A DNA stretch of 64,000 nucleotides, taken from Haliclystus octoradiatus (Eukaryota; Cnidaria; Staurozoa; Stauromedusae; Haliclystidae). Every line of letters begins with the position of its first letter. Positions within the stretch are counted from its first letter, which is position 1. The translations under genes and the position numbers were made by a program. The stretch covers positions 12,445,751 through 12,509,750 of the forward strand of contig OU744447.1 of the NCBI GenBank assembly GCA_916610825.1, read 5' to 3'. Positions 13,448-26,900 of the stretch are shown here, piece after piece. A model generated the notes under the pieces. The model did no database searches, was not told the origin of the DNA, and worked only from the letters and a program-made list of their open reading frames with translations.

Positions 13448-13585
13448 CAAACTCGATTTTGCATGACACTGAGAATTATCAGGCCTCGGCGCGTGTTATC
13501 CGTCGAAGCCTACGGCTTCGGCGGATAACATGCGCCTCGGCCTGATAGTTCTCAGTGTCTTGCTCAATCTCGTTCGATAATTAAA
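13441..13585. repeat. GC-rich foldback, ~70-bp arms
   Basis: A near-palindrome centred near 13512, with GAAGCC-TAC-GGCTTC at the tip and arms containing CCTCGGCGCGTGTTATCC and its complement. A small indel lies near the outer end. Its base composition contrasts with the AT-rich surroundings. It abuts the direct repeat on its left. Confidence 0.8.
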
Positions 13586-14662
13586 TTGTTAATTGGCATT
13601 TTGCATTTTGCACTTATATCCACATTCTTTATTGATGGGCTCCAAATCCCGCTTACTTTGATGTGCCGAGATTGAATGATTGGTAAGCGAGACTTGTATC
13701 CTTTGTCAAGTGTTGGGCAGGATTTTGTCCCGGGATTTTGCCCAACACCGGCTTGTCTGATCTTTTTTTCATAAATTTTCAAGTATTCGAACGATGAAAT
13801 AATCGAGAGTTCACATGGCGTTAAGTTATGGATAAAAACATTTACCTTAAAGAGTTTATACAATTTCCTTTCAATACTTGCTTGATTTTTAATGCAACTT
13901 ACTAATACACTGACTACAGAAACTGAGATAATTTGCAGCATTTTGAAGAGCAGCAACTTGCCAGAATCAGTTTGTTGAAGCAAGAACAACAGCATATTTT
14001 CTAGATATAATACTTTTGACAGCTGTAAAGATTTAACTGATGATCATAAAGCCAAATTTAAATCGTTTAAACCATGCTTAAATTGCACGCAATGTTTGCA
14101 AAAACTAATTTGGAATGAAGACGACCCCCCGGACAATTTCAAAATATTTTACGTCTTCTCGCAAGGTTTGATGCGTTTCTTTTGTCTTGGAAAACAATAG
14201 AATGTGCACAGAACACAAGTCTCATTTACCAACATATCAAGATCGTCATAAAAATAAGTGAGACTTGGAGAAAGTCAACATTCTTTACAGCATTGGAAGG
14301 ATGACTCTACCACCATTTTCGGAAACGTTTGTTTGATTATGTCGAAGCTTCGAAGGAAGGTATTCGAGTTGGCAGTGTATTATACAAATAAGGAAATTAT
14401 TTCTAAATGTAGGCATCATATTGATTATTCCTTAATAAAATGAAACCTGTAAAATGTGCTTACACTATTGGATGAGCATTCCAATCCCCGCATGATCAAC
14501 TCTAACTGTTAGAAGAATGAGAACTTTTAAATTTATAATGAAACGTCAATGGTTTTCTTGAAGATGAAATGAAAGCTACACAATAAAGCGAAACTGATGA
14601 AAAAATTGGCTAGATGCATTTGGCTATAGTTTTTCTTCTTGTTGGAGCTAAATGCTCCTGAA
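13586..14662. other. No recognised gene
   Basis: A 143-codon minus-strand open frame at 13564-13995 overlaps the foldback and has no recognisable domain or splice context. I treat it as chance. Confidence 0.35.
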
Positions 14663-14958
14663 TTAAACTAAATGATGGTGCTGGATGTTCCTCGACGTAT
14701 CTTCGAAAGCTAACCCATTGGCTATGTTTATGTGAACTCTCTTCTCTTCTTTTGTTATGTTATGCATCAGGCAAATTTGACCATTTCCAGGATTATCCAA
14801 CGTATCCGGAAAGGAAAATGACTTGCAGCTATCTCCAGTGAAAGCGCACATCTTGCAGCATACATAACTGCTTGAAAGTGATTGAGATGATATTGTGTGT
14901 GACGTTATTACGAACCCACGATTTTCAATATCGGTCGAGCATTGGACCTTTGTTGGAT
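14663..14958 (-). CDS. PAN/Apple-like terminal exon
   Basis: The exon begins after a TTTTTAG acceptor in phase 1 and ends at a TAA at 14663-14665. It encodes about 98 residues with a cysteine pattern resembling PAN/Apple modules: an early C, then VCCKMCAFTGDSCKSFSF, then ICLMHNI. These modules usually mediate extracellular protein or carbohydrate binding. The phase matches the Kazal and FN3 exons elsewhere in the window. Its upstream exons are not identified. To the right lie only 1.8 kb and then the 28-kb transposon, so it may be the orphaned 3' end of a gene split by that insertion, or a relic. The PAN assignment is from cysteine spacing only. Confidence 0.5.
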
Positions 14959-16807
14959 CTAAAAATTTATATAAAATATGAACACATATCAATTCCAATA
15001 CACCATTTTACCAAATCTTATGAAATTATCATATTCTGCTTATCGAACAATTAACAATGAGCATAAAAAGAATTAGACCAGGATAAAATTGTTTGTCAAA
15101 ATATTGATACTTATCTAAACTGATGTTTATTTACTTCTTTAATGGTAACGAGTTTCAAACATTTTTAAAAACAACTAAAAAGTCAGATTTGAGATCAAAA
15201 TCTTTCATTCTTGATAAATAGTTTGTAAAATGAATCTCATTCAACTAATTTGAATAAAATACGCTTTTAATAACCAACGTTGTATATTTTGAGTGCTTGT
15301 ATAAAAATGTAGTTCTGACAATCTACTTCTAAATTGACGATATTCCACTTGTGTGTCTGTAATATGTACAACGGTGGGGATTAGGGAAGCCGTTTTAGAT
15401 CCAATCAATGCATGACTTATATCATTGGATTCGTCTTAACCCGGAGGCGTCCTTCCAATGCTTTATTTCTTCGATTGGCCAAGTTTTGACGGAAAAATAG
15501 CCAAAAACTGCTTTTTTATTTGTTCGCAATGCAGCGCTATTATTCAAAGGAGCAGATTAATCAATCAGCAGCTTCCATACATGATAAGCACTCTATTGTC
15601 TAGAAACATTGAAACAGAACACCCTTTTGTTATTTCTGTAAAACGGCACTTCCACATTATAATGATAGCTGAATTTTAGAGTTGAACGAGTTGAAACTTG
15701 AAAATCCAAACAAGTCCGGCAATTCATTACCTCCTCAGCCTCAGCAGTGAAACGAAATTAAAAACATAAACGTAATATTACGTATAAACGTAAATTATAA
15801 ACAAAGGGTTTGTGTTTAATTACGGTATTCAAAATTGTGATCTAATTATCAATGGTAATTCGCAAGATTACAAAATCAATCCTACAATATATACATAGCA
15901 TAAACTTGAAAATACAAGCCCCAAAGTGTATCTCTGGCTCTACATCGACAGGGGGCTGGGGGCGGGGTGTCACTTGGAAAAAGTAAAGTATTCAAAGAGT
16001 TCTGGAAACTTGAAAAAGCTACCCCAGTAGTCCTAAAAACCTAAAAAAGAATTAACCTTTTTTATTTTTATTTTAATGTTCTTCAGACAGAATTCAAATT
16101 TATTTTTTCAAAAATCTCTAGCAATTCAAGAAAGGTACCCAAAAACTATCCAAAATCTGAAACTTCTATAAACTACTTTTCCAGCTGGAATATGGAGCGC
16201 TAAAAATTGGCACGTCTCAGAACTCCCTTGATATGAAAGTTACCCCCGGGTTACAAGGAACTATAGAGAGCGTGTAGCAAATTACAGACGGAACACTGCA
16301 AGTCCTAATGCAAAAACAAGTATATTAGAGAGCCTGTTGCAGCTACAAGAGATAGCTAAACACCGCGTAGTAGAGAGAGCAGATTGCAAGTGAATACAGT
16401 TAGTTTGGCAACTATAATAGATAGTGAAACTCCAAATATGAGGGAAAGAAGATTACAAGAAAATGGTAATCTGGTAGCAAATACGAGACTCTCAAACGGC
16501 AAATACGAAGAATCCACCCAAGGAGATCTATCAATTTTCTATCAATTTTCTATCTTTAGTAAGGGTATAAATACTACATTATTTTGCTGAAATTACACTG
16601 ATTGAGTGTAACCTTAGTGACATCAAATATATCAAAAAACCACTATTAAGGTTCGTCCTGGAGTCAAAATGACGAATTTGAAAGTCAGGTTGAAATTTCC
16701 TGTCAGCAATCACAAGCAAAAGTACGAAAGATGATCGACTACTCCATACAAGAATCTGTCAGCATTGTTATACATCATCACTGATTATTTCAATTTGGAG
16801 GGAGAAG
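14959..16807. other. No recognised gene; flank of the large transposon
   Basis: AT-rich sequence. The short open frame at 16384-16590 lies in sequence with loosely repeating GAGAG-rich words and has no domain signature. Confidence 0.35.
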
Positions 16808-16816
16808 CCAAGGCTA
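16808..16816. repeat. Target-site duplication, left copy (9 bp)
   Basis: CCAAGGCTA immediately precedes the left inverted terminus. The identical 9 bp immediately follows the right terminus at 44675-44683, with no mismatch. Confidence 0.9.
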
Positions 16817-16909
16817 TAGCCTGCGTAGAGACTAAAACGTTTCTGAAGGAAAGTGTAAAGTCTGCGTAGCCGACCAAACAAAGCCGTTTTGCTGACTCTG
16901 CACTACACT
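16817..16909 (+). repeat. Left terminal inverted repeat of the composite transposon
   Basis: It matches the reverse complement of 44582-44674 over about 92 bp. Two adjacent differences lie near the outer end (GTAGAG against GTTCAG) and two single differences near the inner end. The inner edge lies about 90 bp before the putative start codon of the DUF6589-type gene. Confidence 0.95.
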
Positions 16910-16999
16910 CGTCTTGCCTTATAAAAACCCTTATTTCCGGTCTCAAATTCGTGTCCTGAGATGACTCTTAATCGTGATAACATTGAAACTTCAGAATAA

Positions 17000-17460
17000 A
17001 TGGTGGAGGACAGATGTGTTTTGTGCTACGCATTATTGGAACAAAAAAGCGATCGAAATTGTGTTGATTCGAACAGTGTATCTTTCAACCCAAAGGAAGA
17101 ACTTAGTTATTTATGTTTTAATGTTATCAAAGACGAACGGTCTCGTTATATTTGCAAATCTTGTGTGGACCTTCTAAAGTGAAGAAAAAGTACTCGTCAC
17201 CGTTTAAAAGAGATAGATTCAAAAGTTGCTTCACTTTACAGCGCTGTACCTATACGTTGCAGTGAAGATTTACCCTTGAAAAGTACTAGTACTAGATTTA
17301 CACTTGGAATGGACTAGTACTGTTCGTGAAAAGGTTTTAACCGAGGAAAGAAATCAAGTTGGTAAAGCTTTATGTCATGGTACTTATAAGCAGTTGGCAA
17401 TGGTTATATGGAAGCAGGAACGCCTCAGAAAAGAGTTAGTAAAAGTAGTGATGAATGAAA
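17000..17460 (+). pseudogene. DUF6589-type transposon protein, N-terminal part
   Basis: From the ATG at 17000 the frame encodes a paired CxxC zinc-binding module: CVLC near residue 7 and CKSC near residue 54. A TGA follows at 17180-17182. The frame then continues with basic sequence and shifts near 17300 into a segment reading EWTSTVREKV then KALCHGTYKQLAMVIWKQ. This order (two CxxC pairs, then a segment with a Tyr-Lys-Gln core) is how I remember the N-termini of DUF6589 proteins repeated in cnidarian and mollusc genomes. That comparison is from memory. The coding line breaks after Glu-Ile at 17460, exactly where the TTAA-flanked element enters. It resumes at 27772 in the same frame. The role is presumed transposase; no catalytic triad has been identified. 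Confidence 0.75.
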
Positions 17461-19257
17461 TTAAAGTGCCTATGAAATGAAAAAATGGGTTTTCAGATTT
17501 TTACAGATTATGAATCTGCATGTTCAACTTAGTACCATCGCGATATTTTTTTTTGAAAATGCGATGCCTAAGGTATATTTTTGGCATCACAAAGGTGCTA
17601 CATTTTGGATGATTTTGGGGACAGGCGCCTGGGCACTAATTTAGCGGCTGTGACGTCAAGAGTTGTACACGCAAATTTCACTGCAATCGCTCAAAACACA
17701 AACACAGGTTCTTACTGCTTCTTAATTTTGCTTGAAAAACAACGTCTATTTTGATCAAGCAGAACTTAATTCTGGTTTAGAATGTATTTTATCAAGCCAT
17801 GAAGAGACATTATCCTTTCAACTTCAACACAGCCTTAAAAAGGTGAAGTAATTGCTCTGGACGTCCAAACTAGTTCTGAGAAACGCCATTACGAAGAGGA
17901 TGAAGAAAAGTTATATGGTCGGTTTATTTTGGGCATTTGAAGGCAAGGTTGGAGGGAATAAAAGGTTTTAGAGATTGGTAAGCATGGTTATAATGAATGA
18001 TGTATAAACTCAGACAACATTAGGTAGCTTAGCTGATCATTTTCTGCATAATGTTAAGCCTGATAGTCTAGACCAACCTAAATATCCTTTTCGAAACCGA
18101 GTCGCACGTGTAGTCTATTGAATATTTCACCTCTACATTCTACTTTTTTATGGATTTGTAGACTTATGTAAGATCAATTTATCACATTTCATTGTAAGTG
18201 TGAGTGAATTATGTAAAAATATTTCCTGGCAAGACCCTAGAGAATGCAGTCTTCCTGAGGTTGGAATTCAAAACAATGCTGATTTTTGATGGAAATCCTT
18301 CAAAACTTCAATATACTAACCAGCCAGCACAGTTACTACAGTGCTACAATGAAAACAACTCTACCGTCTTGTAGACTGTAATTGAGATATCGTACCGGCA
18401 GACAACGGGTACAGAAGGAATGCCAACGAAACGTATATGTAGTAAACAATTATCCAATAGACAATAAATATCAGTTGAAACATTCTCAAATATTCTCAAA
18501 GAAAATCAAATTGCATTTATTGACAAATAACTATAAGGAATACACTGATGTCTTTACAACATATTTCTGGAGCATGCTTGCATTGATCTTTTACACAATT
18601 CTCAGAGATGCTGCATGTTTCTGCACGATGGATATGTAGGTCTCTCGAATGGGAAACATTTCGCAGGCGCTGCGCTGCCAGCATGCATTTATCATAATAC
18701 ATCCAGATGCACCAAGTTTCTGAATAGCTGAACACCTGGATACCTGGCCGCAACAATGAAAAACTGTAAACACTGTGAACAATCAATTGTCAGAAAATAA
18801 TCTCTCCGCCCTTCGAATATAAAGTCTGACAGATGATTTTGCCTTCTGGAATTCCAGAACATTTTGAAATTTTTCAAAATTTTGCCTAAAGAACATAAAA
18901 ACATATTTACTCTAGCCATTTGGAAACTAGTATTGCAATTGCATGATTCCCAGTTCTGTTTGACCCTGCCAAAAATGAAATTATGTGCACTTGGTATCAC
19001 TTGAATATAGACCAATGAATATTCTCCCTACTCTGAAGCAATATATATGAGGCAGTTTTGATGCTGATTTTTTAAATCATCTCACAATCTAAACACACAT
19101 GCATGGTGATACATGTTATAGCAGATTCTGATCAAGTTTTAACGTTTGGTGACTTGTTGACTCAAGCAATTAACTAAAAATGATCGGCATTATTAGTAAT
19201 ATGGTTTTGATTGTTAGGTGTGTCTGTTAAATGTCATGTTAACTGATTTTCTTCATG

Positions 19258-19448
19258 TCAATTGATTTTGAGATAAATGACAGCGATACAAGAGACATGA
19301 TTGGCAATATTTCGTTATCTTTATAATAACATCGTCAAGCAAGAGAGACGAGAGTGATGATGAGAATTTGTAAATATGGGCAATCATGTCTCTTTTATCG
19401 CTGTCATTTATCTCAAACTTAATAAGCAAGAATTTATTAGTCAATTGA
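19258..19448. mobile_element. Small inverted-repeat element (MITE-like)
   Basis: Arms of about 39 bp at 19267-19305 and about 19379-19417 are near-perfect reverse complements and contain GATAAATGACAGCGATA. The octamer TCAATTGA lies at both outer edges (19258-19265 and 19441-19448). It could be an 8-bp target duplication, but the right copy is 23 bp beyond the arm. Confidence 0.7.
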
Positions 19449-21595
19449 TTTATAATTTAAAATGTAATTTATTTTTTAGTAGGCTTAGGTAATAAATCCT
19501 ATTATATGAGTTATGACTTATACCCCTAGTCCCAAAGAATGCCTGAATGTCATCCTCTCCTTATTCTAATACTCACATTTTCACTGTTAGTAATTGATTT
19601 AAAGTCTAACTTTTATTCAAAAAAAACAATTTAGTCATCAACAAACTGGCAATTTATCTTTCAAAAAGTGCTACATAGATAGTCAAGATGCGTACATACT
19701 TGACACATCCCTTCTCCCATGTACGCAGCTGTACGCTTTTGGTATGACCCCCTCCCCCTCAACTGAGTACGTATTTCATGGATGGCTTAATTGTCCCCTT
19801 ATTGATAATTTGTTTGCTTTTGTTTGCATTTAGGATTGGGTCTACTATTGGCTCTCTTGCTGCACTGTTGGCATTTGATTGTTTCTTTACTAATGTTGTT
19901 CTTGTCTTGATTTAGATCATTCTGCTGCTACCATCAATCTATGTACTTTATTTATGTGAATTATATTTTATTATTATCTCAATCCTACACAGCAAAATCT
20001 TTCGCGGCTATTTAGAGACAATAAAGGTGTCTTTCAAGAAATTATTCCTACAAAACAAGACCATTTGAAGTTTTCCGTGTGGTAAGGAATTTTGTGTTAT
20101 ATCAATGCAATTTTTCCTAAATTAATTAACACCTTAAGGAGTTGAGTAGTAATCAGAATAAGACCAAAAAGCTTCCTTTTTATCAATATTTTCTTCAATA
20201 ATTAACACCTTCTTCAATTATTTGAGTAGAATTGGGCTATTAACTGATATAATTTTCTTGTTTCAGAATAATTTCGTTACACAGAAATTGTATATTTTCA
20301 CACATATCATCCCTATATATCCTTTATAAATAAATACTAGTATCCTAGTATACCCACCCCTTTTTGCATGAGCAAATCTATTTCAGTATCTATCCAAACA
20401 CAATATGAACACAATCCTTATAAATAATTTCGTAGTTATTATAATTCATATAATCAACTTTATAAGGAATTATTAAGTCTAAGAAGTATTAAAAAACGAA
20501 AGTATAATAAGTGCAACTATAAGTACAAGAATAAGAATAAGAAGCATACAGTAAATATAGAGTTAAAACATCATCACCAGATTGATGAAGCAGTAATGAA
20601 TAAATTATTAAATTATTAAAGATAGCCTATATACTATACTTTATAGATAATGTAGGCTTAATTCTTAGTTTGTTGCAGAATGTTCCAACAAAATTTAAGT
20701 GGACATGATCATCCAATCCATTCCATTCATCATCATCATAAATTTATTCAGAATAGTTTATCCAACTTCTTGATATTGACCTTGTATTGTATCTGCTAGG
20801 ATAGTCGCGTCTCTGAAAAAGAAGTTAAATTCCATATAAGTGAGAGCAAGATCAAAAGGCGAATTAGCAGAAACAACACTGCTGTAGGATCGGAATTATT
20901 TAATATAGCAATGAGTGTAGTCCATAATGGACCTTCTATGATAAAACTTTCAGATCACTTATAATTAAACAATTGACTAAGCTGACTATCGCTGTATAAT
21001 ACGGAGTATGAACTCTGGAGGAGAACATGAGACACAATATGCATTGAAACGATGTAGCATTAATCAATACATCTTAATCATTCCTTTAATAAAAATTTAA
21101 TTTATTTCACATCAATTGAGTCGATTGAAATGTATAATTTAACGTAGCTTTGTCTACATAGAAAAACTTTATTTTATGTGTTGAAAGGAAGCCAGAACAC
21201 AATTATTATAAATTACAAATACTCAGTCAAATTTCGAAATCTGAAACTATCCACAAAAAATAAGTTCAAATCCGATCCGATCCGAAGACCTAAAATATTA
21301 ACCCGAATCTGACCCGATACGATCGGATCGCGTTCGGTTCGAATTCATAAATCTTTATTGCAATATATACAACACTAATGTGGTGTTCACAAAATAACGC
21401 CGTCAAAGTGTGGCCAGTGAAACTCGTGGCATTGCATGCGATAGATTCAATATTAAATTAATTTAGCTTCAACAAGACACATGGTCCACTGATTTCTGTT
21501 ATTAACATGATCAAACGATATCTTTTGTTAATTAAAAATGATTTACTGCTTCATATTAAAAAAAATCAGAAAAATCGTTGATAAAAATTGCAATA

Positions 21596-21668
21596 TGGCG
21601 GATTTGAACTGACGACCCTGATATTGAAATACCAGGGCATTAACCAATCGGCCACTACCTTACTTTTT
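21596..21668 (-). other. tRNA-like sequence, possible SINE promoter
   Basis: Read on the minus strand it has a B-box-like AGTTCAAATCC and, about 45 bp upstream, an A-box-like TGGCCGATTGGTTAATG. A stem-loop with CCTGGTAT paired to ATATCAGG lies between them. The T stem does not pair well and the middle stem is too long, so it is not a functional tRNA. A tRNA pseudogene or the head of a tRNA-derived SINE fits better. Confidence 0.35.
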
Positions 21669-23889
21669 GTTATCGGTGCTTTAACTGAAGTGGTCAACAA
21701 ACCTACTGCTTCGACAACGTATTATTGAACAAAGCCGACCCACGCGCGTGTATTGAAAATCAAATTATATATAATCTGAAAATATTATGATATGATAGTA
21801 TATGAGCCTATATATTTTTGATCTTTGCAATCTCAGCAAGCAGGCCTGTGATTTTCATGGCAGTCTATCAAAATACTAAGAGTTCGTTGAAAATAAAATT
21901 TTAAAAGTAAACAAAAGATATGAAAAGTTGACCTCATAGTGCTTCTTGTTATCAAATTTTCCAGAATAATAGCATCAACATTCTTTTAAAATGAAATAAA
22001 ATTCTATAATAAATCGCTATACTAATTCGATATTGATATTATGTTACATCTTGTTGTCAATATTTCTACGCGCTATTTATAATACATTACAGATGTCGAA
22101 TGAAAGAAAAGATGATTATGAATAAATTAATTATTTTGATAGAAAAACGAAAACAACTCATTTTGCCAGATTCGTGATATGCATTTATTCAGAATTTATT
22201 GAAACTGACGCGATGGTTTATAGAGTGGAAATGTTTAGTGCAGCTTCAAAGATATAAAATACCACAGCCGATGGTAATATTTAAATGCTCATGTTATGAT
22301 GTCTGACGAAAAGGATAATTTACTATGTAGAAAATGAATCTACTTTACCATGCATTTGATCACGATATGAAATGATCATTTTTGTCAGAATTATTTCGAA
22401 TAAAAGACAATCTTTATTTTATTCTTATCGGGCGTACATTCTCCTTCGATAAAATATGGTTGTTAACTTATTATTGATTGGTGTATTAACTCAGAGAACC
22501 CGCTATTATGTATTTAAATGTTGTTCGGAGATTATGCCGCTCGTATAGTTTTTATTTGGATCTCATTTGGAAAATGGTAAGTTGTATTTTAATAAATATT
22601 GTTTGCTATGATCGATTATTTCATGCAACCTTTTCGCTTTTTATTTTTGTAACACAAGGTTTGTTACACTCATCCAAACTGTATTAACTATTTAAAAATG
22701 TTTTTAAATTATGTTTTTGTGCTTTTAAATTCAAAGCAAAATTTTTGAACGCTGAAAATATTATAATTATTATTATTTATCACAAATCATACGCTCAATT
22801 CAATTTAACTTTGTTGAATTTGATATACCTGAAAAAATTAACTTTATTAAATGTTGATCAACGATAATAACAAGACATCGCTATTTTTATTCTCGAAACT
22901 GTAGTAACATACTGTGTGTTATTCGTATAGCAAGTCAACAAAATGAAATTTTAATTTTAATCGATGCCTATAATTCCTTCGTTAATTATTGAAGCAAAAT
23001 CTGAAAATAAAAGCCTGCCTGCTCATAACCAAATGATTCATATTTTTATATTCACTAATAAATTATAGAAATACTTTTGTGCAATGCCTTGATTAGTTCT
23101 AAACTCTATAATTTTATACTGTAGACAGATAATCTATTCGAACTTTGAATATTTTTCGAATTGATCGAACGCCAACGTCATTTTGAAAATTCTTGAAAGT
23201 TAATTTGTTTTTATGCCCCGCGATAGATTATTCATTTCAAAACAGATTGTTTGCTCAGTGTTCTCACAAATTATATATCAAAATAGCCTTTTTAAAAGTG
23301 AAATGTTTTGTATCTCGATTTTGTGAAAAGTAATGAACGGCATTTTGTTTCATTTATAAATTAAAGACCTAAAGTCTCTTTAATTTTCATAGCGTTTGTG
23401 CAGCGCTATATGTATTGCTGATATCAACACTACATGAAATAAGTCTACGTTTCTTTGATTTCAAAACATATTTTGTTTGGCCTATTTATACTGGTAATTC
23501 AATGTAATTCAGTATTTCGTATTGTTTTAATTATCATAAAACTGATTCATTTTCAAGTTTCACTTGCTCAAACAATTTACACGCAGCTTTTAAATTCAAA
23601 GCAAAATATTTTTGTTCTGGGGATTTCAATTTGAATTCGATTTGGCTGCCCGCTAGATTATCGACCTATGAAATTTTTCAAAATCTCTGAATTTTTTAAT
23701 GCAAGGATATCAAATAAATTATCAGATGAAGTATATTATTTTAAAACAACGTCATAGACCCATACTTTTCATACAACAAATTTGTTACTGTACACGGTTA
23801 TCTCGACACAAATGTTTGCATAATTTCCCGACAACGGATTATCCGTATTATATCGCCAGTAAGACGTACATAAGTCGCGGACAGACACA

Positions 23890-23945
23890 GAAATATCGAA
23901 ATATCGAAATATCGAAATATAGAAATATAGAAATATAGAAATATT
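23890..23945. repeat. 8-bp tandem repeat GAAATATC/GAAATATA
   Basis: About seven units, the first three ending in C and the later ones in A. The local open frame reading KYRNIEI repeats is a by-product. Confidence 0.9.
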
Positions 23946-26900
23946 GTGATATATAAACAGACAGTATTATGTATTATTTAATATTGACGCTAAATCTGAT
24001 TCTACTTTTGTCAGCTCAGAAACTGTTAATACATTCGAAAATCTATTCAAAAATCAATAACTTGTTCATTTAACTAATCCGATTTCATTTGAATTTATGT
24101 GCAGGAATCTGATTCTATTTAGTCACAAATACTGTAGGCCTTTATTGACATATTTGCTGAGCAACTGACGTGATAGATAAGTAGCCTGTTTGACCTCTGA
24201 CAAAGAAGTAAACGTAACTATACATTTCATACTGTAATTGTATATACTATCACAAACGAAGAACAAATGAAATGGGAAGCTATTGGCTATTGGTAATTAT
24301 ATGAAACTTTTTGCTGTCGGCTTCGGCCTCTGGACCCCGGGTCCCTGTTCAGTAGACTTTCTATAAAAACAATAACGTTTCATTATTTTGTTTTTCGTTT
24401 GATAGCCAATTAATTTATTAAATATTTGTTTTCATTTATTTAATTGTCAAAAGCAGATCAGTCTACAATATCAGTAGCTATATCTATAGGCCTACAATGG
24501 TTACAGTATTTACTACTTTTGACTTGGATTCCTACACACATAAGATAATATATCTAAATCTACTACTTGTTGAGTTCATTTAATATGTTATGAAATCGGG
24601 ATAATGTAATTTTTAATGTTGGTAGACTGATAATAGGCTCACCTGCTTATTATTCAGTTGCAACACCGCTCATTGCGTGAACCAGGAACAGTACAATTAG
24701 ATTCGTTCGAACTCAAAACAACAGAATTCCAAACGCTTGATCAGTTTATACGCCATCACCTATTTAATAGAATATGTGGATACATTTATAAAACAGTCTA
24801 CAGTGTAAAGCAGGACTATGTAATAATAATCATACGGGCATATACGAATAACAATTGTAAATCTGCCTGCAGTCAAAATTAAAAGATGCTCGGCCTAACA
24901 TACCTTATCATTCTAATTGCTTGATAGAAATGATCTTCTGACGACCGAAATCGTTGTATGCATCATCGTGTTTGAGTGATATTAATTCTCCAATATAATC
25001 GCCAAGTAATACAGTATCAAATTTGTTAAAGGCATTGTAATTTGTAGCCCAGTAGATGTTGAACACTTTCTTCAGCCTTCAAAGTCGCGCTCAAAATTTC
25101 AATGTCAAAATTTGCATAGCAAATTACCAACCGTCAATAGATGTGAAGTTTTTGGCAAGATTTCCAGCTGGGGTTTTGGCTAGATTCACACCATGGTCAC
25201 ACTGGTCTCTGTGGTGTACCGCTGAGCGGAGTTGAAACCCAGCTTGATCAGTAATCATTGAAATTTGTGACTCACGCAATAAGTTTCACATCTTGCCGCA
25301 TGAATGTATTATTTTGCTTTATTTTATTTCGATTGCAAATGTTAGATAGATATATATCATACAACGATCATTGGATATAGTAGATAGATACTGCGTCAAC
25401 TCGAGCATTATTTGCGAAAAGCTGTCATCTCCACAATCATACCACATATGCTGTTTATTTTCTGTTTGATTAATATTTTCGAATGTTTTCAATTTTTTGC
25501 TGAATGGCTGACCCTGGTTTTGTAACCCGTACTTTGAAGGCAACTAAAGAGCTATTCAGCTACTTACTACAACGTGGTATATGTAAATAATTTACCACGG
25601 CTATTACAATATGAATTTATTATTATTTTGATTCGCTGAATGATATGGTTCCAGGCCTGACGTGATTTAAATAATAATAATACTACTTGGCTTCAACGGT
25701 GTCCTGCCTAAATCCACAGAAAAAAAATATCAAATTGGTTATTAGACGATTACATGATTGGTTAGAGACTGTCGTTCAAGAAGAGTAATTTTCTGTGAGT
25801 TGTATTATCTTTAAATCACCAACGCAATGCAAGTGGAAATTTAACATTTTTCTAGACAATATCGACATCATTTATAGTTATCTTTTTCAAAAACTCTATA
25901 AAGTTGAAGATAAACCTTACAACAGATTCAAGTAACTAAATGCAATGGAGCTATTGCTTTATATCGAGCATTATTTAAAATGTTAAATTGCCTATCATAA
26001 ATTACATCAATTATCAAATCAATATATTTCACGTTTTCATAAGAAAATATGCTCACTTGTTTGACCGTTGTATGACATAGCTGTATAAATTTTAATATAG
26101 ATATGTTTATATACTTTATTTGCCAATCCTTGATGGTTAGAAATAAAATACACGCATACAAACATCATACTGTTGTAACCTTGTTTTTAAAAAAAAAGGG
26201 ACATTTAAAAACCATACAAAGAGCGTTACTTTTTTGACCATTTATTTCCCTCATTTTTATTACATTGATATAGATATAAAAGGATATGGACTGTATTAAT
26301 TTTGTTGCACAGTTTACTCTTTACCCAATTACAATGAAACATTAAATATATGGAATCACCCTATATAGACCGTCTACCTACAGGTGGTCAACGGTGAATT
26401 TATAATGTCAAAAATATTTGTTTTATGGACTAAGGTATATAATTCATATTTTTCCTTCTCATTTCTAGTGATTGCAATTTATTTTCAGTTTCTTGGTTTA
26501 TTTTCACACAATGTAAACGAACAGCATCGCTCATATAGTGATGCTAAATAAAATAAAATTCAAACAACCACTTTTATAAATATAGAGATATATAGAATCT
26601 ACTTCACTTCCTTCATCGCATGTAACTGCAGTAGGAGCAGCAAGCTAGATTATCTTGATACAAGGCATAATGAGCTCAGACAGGCATGCGAGATTTTATA
26701 TCTCTTTTTTAAGACAATTATGATCGGCGTCCAAGAAGTGTGAAATACCTGGTAAAACAGATCTTGTTTGGACTAATTTTTTCTCTGAAATAAGACTTAA
26801 TGGCTATGCCATTTTTCAGTTTTTGCTGTGTACTCATTGTTTTAACTTCTTTGTTTTGTCGATTTTTCTCAAGATCAGATGTTATAGGCCCATAATAGAA

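Noticed and set aside
16384-16590. 68-codon plus-strand frame before the transposon
   Set aside because: No domain, no splice context, and low-complexity GAGA-rich surroundings.
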